DNA of 64,000 bases from Avena insularis (taxonomy: Eukaryota; Streptophyta; Magnoliopsida; Poales; Poaceae). Under the pieces are notes generated by a model, which saw only the letters and a program-made list of their open reading frames with translations, had not been told where the DNA came from and searched no databases. A program made the translations under genes and the position numbers. Of this stretch, positions 57,957-64,000 are shown piece after piece. Position 1 is the first letter of the stretch. The number at the start of each line of letters is the position of its first letter. Location of the stretch: positions 240,648,292 through 240,712,291 of the forward strand of contig CM042687.1 in the NCBI GenBank assembly GCA_023614405.1, given 5' to 3'.

Positions 57957-60900
57957 TTATTCCTCTGGCGCAGGCGACTTGGAAGCAACATCATCGGCAG
58001 CAGGAGAGTCATCCTCGAAGTCAGCAGTGTTGAGGGACTCAGAGGAGTTTTGGTTGCCGCCATCGATGGTGTTCATTGGCACAAAGACGGTAACATCGAC
58101 CAACTCGGCAACTCTAGTGTCATAAACTGCAAGTGACGCCAATATATATTCGTGGTTTATCTTTTGGCCGTCGTCATCTACGTCGGGGATACCAGAGGTT
58201 ACCGTGTCGATGTCGGCATTCTCGTAATGTGCCTTGACCATGGACAGCGCCATCCTTGCACCAGCCCGTGCACATGAAGCTTTCCAGCTCGCGATACGCT
58301 CGGGGGCTCGGCGCAGGATCTCCGAGAACTTCGCCATAGAGTCTGATGCCTTGATATTGATCTGGAGGGGCTTAGCAATCTCTTTGGCCTGCGCGATAGC
58401 AGTTTTGATAAAGTTGGCTGCAAGGACCATGCATTCCTTTGCCGGAGGAGGTGACCGAGTTAAACCCATAGGAGCTGTGAATTCCCGACAAAGGAGCATA
58501 TGAGTTCAAAAAATTCAAAGTATCCAGACTACATAAATCCAAGACGGAGAATCACTTACTGAAGATGCTAGCCTCATCTTGCCAGAGAGTATCCGCCAAG
58601 GAGTCCCGTTCTTGTTGGAGGATCTTATACGCTTCATGATGGCGTTGATTCTGCTCATCGGCAGCTTTCTTCTGATCTTTTAAGATCGTGATCTCCTCCT
58701 TCAAGAGATTCATCTCCTCGGTGGCGGAGTACTGCAGGGCTTTCATTGATTCTTCATGCATCTTCAGCATCTCCTCCCTCTCATTCTTAAGGATCTTGTT
58801 CTCGCTATCCATCTCCTGAATATGCTTGGATTGCTCGACAATGTCCTTAGCCTTGGCAATGGTTTCTGCAAGTCGGAGAAAGCAAAGTACACAGTGAGTA
58901 CTCGGAGAATACACAATATCAAGTCGGAATACGAAAAATAAAGGAAAAACAGACACTTCCTCTTGATGATCTGTTCCATCAAGAAGGTAGTTTTACCCTT
59001 TTCAGCTTCCAAGTCCGCGCGCATCTTCTGGTACTTTTCGTTGGCCATGCCCCTCCGAGCATTCTCATTCTATGGAAAAAATAAAGTTAAACGTTGTTTG
59101 GTCTACTTGGAGCATCTAGCCAGAAAATTTCCACCTAGACGCTCTGGGGCTACAGCGAGAGTTTTTAACTTAGCATTATGCTTAGTCTTTCTTTAAGCAT
59201 CTAGTCGGAACTAATTCAGTTTTCGATTAGAAGATTGGGGCTACAATATAAAGTTTTTAACTGGGATGTATGCTTAGCTTCTCTTTAATTATCTAGTCGG
59301 AAATAATTCAGTTACAACTAGAAGCTTGGGGGCTACAGTATCGAAATTTATAAACACTGTGTATGCTACTCTTAAAGCATCTAGTCGGAATAATTCATTC
59401 CACCTATATGCTTGCGGGCTACAGTGAGAAGTTTTTTAGCTTAGTCACTCTTAGAGCATCTAGACGCAAAGACCTATGGTTTTCCGTCTAAATCCTCGGG
59501 GGCTATAGTGGGATACTCACATGAAATGCAAAAAGGAAAATATAACTTACAAGTGCAATGATCTTGAGGTTGGTAGCACTCTCGGCTAGCAACTTGCTGA
59601 AGGATGCACTGTTTCCTTGCAAGATTTCTGCTTGCCGGAGAAGCTCCTCGAGACCGCACGTTGGAGATGTCGGTGCCGCACTAGGAACTAGGGAATTGCT
59701 ACCCAGCGTAAGTATCGGATAGACTATCTTCGGGAATTCGATGGTCTTCTTGGGTGCGGGGGCACCGCCTTCGGCAGAAGTACCACCTTCCACCACCGCC
59801 TTACCGCTACCGATGGCATCCTTAGCAGGAGCTTCAGCCATTTGGTGTGCGGCACTCTCCTGCGTCTCCTGTTCGTCGACAACAGCGAGCTCTGTGGAGG
59901 CGCCTGAGTCCACTTCCATGCCGGGAGGGCCAGATGCTTCTCTAGCTTGTGAGCTTGTCGGGGTGGACAAAGGCTGGACGATGGGAGTGACAGGGGTGAT
60001 GGCGGGAGATACTTCACGATATAGCATATCCTTGATGGTTCTAGAAGCCCTTGAAGTTTTGGAGGTCTTCTTCAAGCTGGTCATGGATTTCTTCCTGAAA
60101 CATGCAAAATTCAAAAGTGTAGGAACAAGACAGACAAATGGACAATGTCGGAGAGAAAGAAGCTTACACAAGAGGGGGTGCTTTAGCAAAGGGGATCCCG
60201 GTAATCATTCTTTTCTCCGCCTCTAGGGCAGCGGTAGTCGTTTTGGAGGCTCCACCCTCCATCTTCTTCTTCTTGCCTCTGTCGGCAGCGTTAGATATGG
60301 AGCTCTTCTGCTTTCGCGCCAACGGAGCATCATCGTCGGACACGACGGTGACTTCCATCATCTTTGGATCATAGATTTGAGGAGCCATGCTATCCTCGTC
60401 TATGTTGCTAAGATGTTAAGGTGAGGAACCACCATATTAGATGAGATGGTAATGGCTAGACGGGAAGAACTGGAGTATATGTCATACACGGAAAATAAAC
60501 AGTTACCTTTGGGCACTTGCTTTCTATGAACATGTCATAGGTGATGGTGAAGCCACGCTTCTTGTCCTTCACCTTGACGATGTCCTTGAGGTGAAGCTTC
60601 ACGGAGTCGCTCGAGAAGTTATCCACGGAGATGCGGAGGCTATCCCTTCTATCATTGGAATACTCGTGCATCAGCTTCGAGCGGTGCTACAGAGGCTGGA
60701 TTCGCCTGATGAACCAGCACATGGCTAGGTCCAAGCCAGTCAAACCCATCTCTACGAACCACTCTATCCGCCTTATAGCGCGGGAAGCGTCGATGTCGGA
60801 GGGAAGGGAGGCTTGGGATCTCCATGTCGAAGTTTCGGTGGCTGCTCCATCGACAAAGTCCGAGTACATTACTTCTCGGCTAGCTAGAGGGATATCTGGG

Positions 60901-61564
60901 CCGTAGAAGTAAGTACGCTACCAGTTCTTGCAGGACTCGTGGCCGACGATGTCGGGGAAGCGCCGGCCAGGCCGGATCTTGAAGCTAATAGTGCCACAAT
61001 TTCTAAGTTCGTCTTTGCTGGCTCCGGCTTCACGCTTGATGGTGAAAAAATATATGAAGAGGTCTAGCCTAGGCTTAATCCCTAAGTAACCCTCGCAAAG
61101 AGCCGTGTAATTGCTAAGCGCTAGGATACTATTGGGAGAAAGGTTCTGTGGCTGTACTCGGTAATGATTCAAGACAGCGAGGAAGAAATTAGAGATGGGC
61201 AGGGAGACGCCGCGTACCAACTGTGATTTGAGGTACACCTTTTCTCCGGCTTGGGGAGAAGGTGTGACCTTGCTGGCCGGCGTCGCCCGCCAGGCGAGCC
61301 CCTCCGTCGCGGGGAGGTAGCCCTCGACAATCAGCTCTTAGATATCGCGGTCCGTGATGTCCGAACCGCGCCAGTCGCCTTTGTGGGAGTCATACTCCTC
61401 CTCCAGCAGCTCCAGCGCCGCTGGATTATGGTCGCCGCCGGTGGTCTCGACCACCGCATACCTGGGGATGACTAGGCCCTCTGGGGCACGACGACAGAGC
61501 CCGTCGGCTTCGCCGAGGCTTCGCCCGATGTTGCCATCGAAGGGAAGGAGCTGCTGCTGGCCAT
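57957..61564 (-). pseudogene. Antisense spliced ORF of element H (six exons)
   Basis: The minus-strand gene model from codon continuity and GT-AG borders is about 60507-61564, 60168-60394, 59551-60094, 58957-59069, 58560-58865 and 57957-58474. Donors include GTAACT, GTAAGC, GTAAGT, GTGTCT and GTAAGT; the exon 2 acceptor is uncertain. Exon 1 starts MASSSSFPSM and has the grass 'putative gypsy type transposon' pattern (LVRGVSLPISNFFLAVLNHY, CEGYLGIKPRLDLFIYFF). It carries a frameshift near 61480 and three stops (near 61337, 60920, 60690). Exon 2 is basic (KKKKMEGGASK), exon 3 Ala/Pro/Glu-rich, and exons 4-5 a long coiled coil (EMDSENKILKNEREEMLKMH). Exon 6 ends FEDDSPAADDVASKSPAPEE. Exons 2-6 are open. 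Confidence 0.7.
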
Positions 61565-62148
61565 TGGGTGTGTTTGGAGGTGACTGGTAAGATTGGGAGT
61601 TAGGGTTTTTTGTGCGAGGCGCGGAGAGATCGAGGAGACGCTTGCCTGAGGAAGAAGAAGATGCAGGGGAGAATGAGGTGAAAAAGTAAATATTCCACCA
61701 CAGTTACTATTTATGATCTCCAGCATCAAGATTCATGCAGCTTGATCGAATGGTTTCCACGTAGACGACGTGTGCGGAGACGTGCGCGGAAATTTCGCCA
61801 CGTACCAATCATCGCCGCCAACGGTTCATATCGCTCGCGCGGGAAAAGTGGACATGATTGCGTTCTCTGCATGTGTGAGTTACGAGGCATTGCTGACCTA
61901 TGTCTACGTCGCCCTAGCTAACATAGGCAGATGATCCATCACATCAGAAGATTCTGGCATGGATGGATCCAGTCCGGCTAAGGAAGAGTACGATGGAAGA
62001 TTCAGCAATTCTCTGACTTACAAGTTGAAGACAGAGAAAACCTTGCAGAGTTCTCTGGGAGGACTACAAGATATTGCTTGACGATTTGCCGACATCCATC
62101 TAGACAGAGAATTCAACGTGAAGAGCAAGACGACGCAAGATCTCAGAG
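61565..62148 (-). other. Upstream region of the antisense ORF, element H
   Basis: Lies between the antisense ATG and the PPT. A TATA-like CATAAATAG (minus strand, 61707-61715) sits about 145 bp upstream of the ATG and could be the antisense promoter. No other gene is seen. Confidence 0.45.
61707..61715 (-). promoter_or_regulatory. Possible TATA box of the antisense ORF
   Basis: The minus strand reads CATAAATAG, 143 bp before the ATG at 61564. Assigned by position only. Confidence 0.35.
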
Positions 62149-62163
62149 CTCTCCGGGGGCTAC
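62149..62163 (+). other. Polypurine tract region of element H
   Basis: CTCTCCGGGGGCTAC directly before TGTTGGGGATATG. This is the usual junction of grass Tat elements, with a G-run PPT. Confidence 0.7.
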
Positions 62164-62744
62164 TGTTGGGGATATGCTATATGGGTATCCGCATAGCATG
62201 TCTCTTATCCGGATAACCCGGGTGGCCCACTGTTGGTAGCATGGCCCATGGCCTGCTGGGCGGCCCAGTTAGATGGATCCAGAAGGGAGGCCCATGCCGG
62301 ATAAAGGAAGGCTACGGTGGAGTCATCGGCGTACCCGGAGCCATGGAGTACAAGACACGTTAGAATAATAATAGACGGTGTAGGACCCTGTAACCTTTCC
62401 AGCTAGGACTTTTCCCTGTAACCCTAGGACTAGGCTACTATATAAGTCGGGCCTATGGGAGCCTTTAGGGCACCAATTAACTCATACCTCGCACAGCGAA
62501 CCTATCTCTGTAACTCGGCGTATTGCCATTATAGTTCTCCGGAGGCTACTGTTGGGGATATACTATATGGGTATCCTCATAGCATGTCTCTTTATAGCAG
62601 GAGTAGGATTCTGCCACCGTCGTGGGATCTGAACCTGGGTAAGTTGTGTTACCTCATACCCGTCAACCGTCCGCCTTCCCCCACGTCTCTAAACACGCAC
62701 TGTGAGGATCCCTCCATGGTGTACTTGTCGGCAATACCACGACA
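62164..62744 (+). mobile_element. 3' LTR of element H
   Basis: Starts TGTTGGGGATATGC and probably ends ...ACCACGACA at 62744. Contains a TATA-like ACTATATAAG near 62438 and the transcript-start region GGGCACCAATTAACTC. A second copy of the PPT and LTR start is embedded at 62537-62592. Confidence 0.75.
62537..62592 (+). repeat. Duplicated PPT/LTR start inside the H LTR
   Basis: 56 bp matching 62151-62206 with about three mismatches by eye. It includes the PPT flank CTCCGGAGGCTAC as well as the LTR start TGTTGGGGATATAC. Confidence 0.8.
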
Positions 62745-63602
62745 CTCACCTTGTACTTCTCCAATTCCCACACCGCCGACCTTACGCAGATAAAGAATAG
62801 GAAAATATCCATGATGTGCCCATGAATCTTGTCGATGAACATTGTTTGATGTTGTAGCGTACTGTGGGAACCTCCATCGAGTGGGTAGATTTGATGTGCA
62901 AATACTACCTTACTTTGTTGCCGACCCACTTGCATCCTGGCTCCATGCAGAGATTGTAGATGCATGAGATCATGTGGGCATAGAGTGTTTTGATGGAGAC
63001 CACTATCGAGTAGCCGTAATTTGGGAAGTTGGAACCTTCTACACCGACAACTTGGTGATGTAGCTACTTGTAGCATGTGGCCAGCCGATGGTGCTTTTAG
63101 GATCAAGACGCTCAGCAATTTTATTGGCGACGTTGTCACCGACCTTGCTAAAGCCGTTGCACCACCGGCTCTCCCTCGAAACTCTCCAAATTTTGTAAAG
63201 ACAATGCGCCATCGCGTCCAAGAGGGGTGGTGTCCGTTGGCGGATATATAGAACCGTTGAGGAGAGGGGTGGTGTCCTAGAAGGATTGTTGTAGCGGGTG
63301 AGATGGCGTGGAAAATGTGTGAATCACGCGGTGGAGAGGATCCCAAATGCGGCCAGGCGGCATTGGAGAGTGGGGATAAATGGAACGGAGATGGGGAATA
63401 TGGGATGCCTCTTTGAAAGAGGTTTTTTTTGTTGTAGGAAGCGGCTGCATCGAGGACGCCCACTATCTTGATAGAATAGCACGCCGTTGTGCACTAAATT
63501 AACCATATCACCTCCTAGCATAGTATATTCTCATCATATTATTTTGACCAGACACATGTTTTATTGAAATCTTCTATTTGCATAGTAGTGGAGTATTATT
63601 CC
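62745..63602. other. Region right of H with one doubtful ORF
   Basis: A 266-codon minus-strand ORF (62663-63463) runs from here into the H LTR, so its last 27 or so codons are LTR sequence. The part before the LTR (FIDKIHGHIMDIFLFFICVRSAVWEL, cut here to pieces: FIDKIHGHIMDIF, LFFICVRSAVWEL) is followed by ACAAGGTGAGT, a good splice-donor match at the LTR edge. The N-terminal half looks non-coding (Pro/His/Ser-rich). A minus-strand TATATAT lies near 63245. It could be a host gene fragment or chance; no family is recognised. Confidence 0.3.
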
Positions 63603-63830
63603 TCTACCTCCGTCCCAAGGAATAAGGCATCCTCATTTTTTGTGTTTTTTCTCTGACCAAGATTTACTCAAAATATGTAAAAATATTGGTACAAAATTAG
63701 CACTATTGGAAAGTGTGTTTCAATATGAATCCAACGATACTAATTTTACACAATCAAGTATGAGTTACTCTATTTATTTGGTCAAATTTTACACAATGTA
63801 ATCAAATATGTATCTTCTTGGCACCCCCGC
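63603..63830 (+). mobile_element. Stowaway-like MITE, partial
   Basis: Begins TACCTCCGTCCCAAGGAATA, close to the Stowaway/mariner TIR (CTCCCTCCGTCCCA), followed by the AT-rich body usual for these elements. No matching right TIR (GGGACGGAGGGAG) is found before the window end, so the right end is lost or diverged. The end coordinate is approximate. Confidence 0.55.
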
Positions 63831-64000
63831 GCACACCTGCCAGCTGATATCTCCCTCGTCCATAGTGTGGCGCTCAGCACCTGTTCCATGGTTAGGGTTG
63901 CGAGCGGGATCACGCGATAGTCCCATTTCTAGTTCATTTTAGGTCCTATAGGAGTATTTCAAAAGGAACTAGAAGCGAAACTTCAGTGCGATACCGCTTT
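63831..64000. other. Right window edge with short foldback
   Basis: TTCTAGTTC (63927-63935) pairs with GAACTAGAA (63966-63974) around a 30-nt loop. No gene. It may belong to an element that continues outside the window. Confidence 0.35.

Larger units (their letters stand above)
54179..62744 (+). mobile_element. Element H: Tat-lineage Gypsy element, 5'-truncated
   Basis: Plus-strand pol (54179-57447), antisense spliced ORF (57957-61564), PPT and 3' LTR (62164-62744). gag, the first half of protease and the 5' LTR are missing on the left. An antisense gene between pol and the 3' LTR is characteristic of grass Tat elements (for example gene23 of Grande). Confidence 0.85.

Noticed and set aside
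57448..61564. The minus-strand genes considered as a host gene captured by a transposon.
   Set aside because: Position between Tat pol and 3' LTR, and the exon 1 pattern, match the antisense ORF normal for this lineage.

Overview
The window is a piece of a large, repeat-rich grass (Poaceae) nuclear genome, most likely Pooideae (wheat, barley, oat or ryegrass relatives). The reasons are long Ty3/Gypsy LTRs with tRNA-iMet-type primer sites, an Athila/Sabrina-type element whose LTR starts TGATACG and whose primer site reads TGGCGCCGCTGCCGGGA, a grass Tat-type element with an antisense gene, and a Stowaway-like MITE start. I see no convincing cellular gene, tRNA or rRNA. Almost every base can be assigned to a transposable element.

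The layout is a stack of nested insertions. Element E (Tekay/Del-like chromovirus, minus strand) is the outer layer. Only its accessory ORF start, primer site and 5' LTR are in the window (37509-38699 and 51012-53354). A closely related complete element D (38700-51011, TSD TACAA) sits inside E's LTR. Element F (Athila-like, plus strand, 26839-37508) interrupts E's accessory ORF. F has itself received a solo LTR G (27126-29700, TSD ATGGA), a 5'-truncated LINE (32733-36253, 14-bp TSD) and the chromovirus A (1-26838, minus strand, left LTR cut by the window edge). Inside A's gag lies element B (5848-20908, Sabrina/Athila-like, gag-protease only, plus strand). Inside B's right LTR lies element C (13400-20663, TSD CGTTT), which has lost nearly all coding sequence. 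The chain E > F > A > B > C is five insertions deep.

To the right of E are an unassigned stretch (53355-54178) and a 5'-truncated Tat-lineage Gypsy element H (54179-62744). H has pol on the plus strand and a spliced six-exon antisense ORF on the minus strand between pol and the LTR. The last 1.2 kb holds non-TE-like sequence with one doubtful ORF, a partial Stowaway-like MITE and a short foldback at the edge.

D is the best preserved element. It has an intact 335-codon accessory ORF, an intact gag with a histidine-rich linker, and a pol in a single frame broken only by nonsense codons. The features most worth a second look are: the accessory ORF upstream of gag, found in three elements (A, D, E); a roughly 60-nt hairpin-forming motif shared by the LTR leaders of five element copies plus a solo LTR; LTR-like promoter modules placed inside the two Athila-type elements (B, F) just ahead of a small 3' ORF; and the spliced antisense gene of H. 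Domain assignments are from reading the translations; no database search was run.
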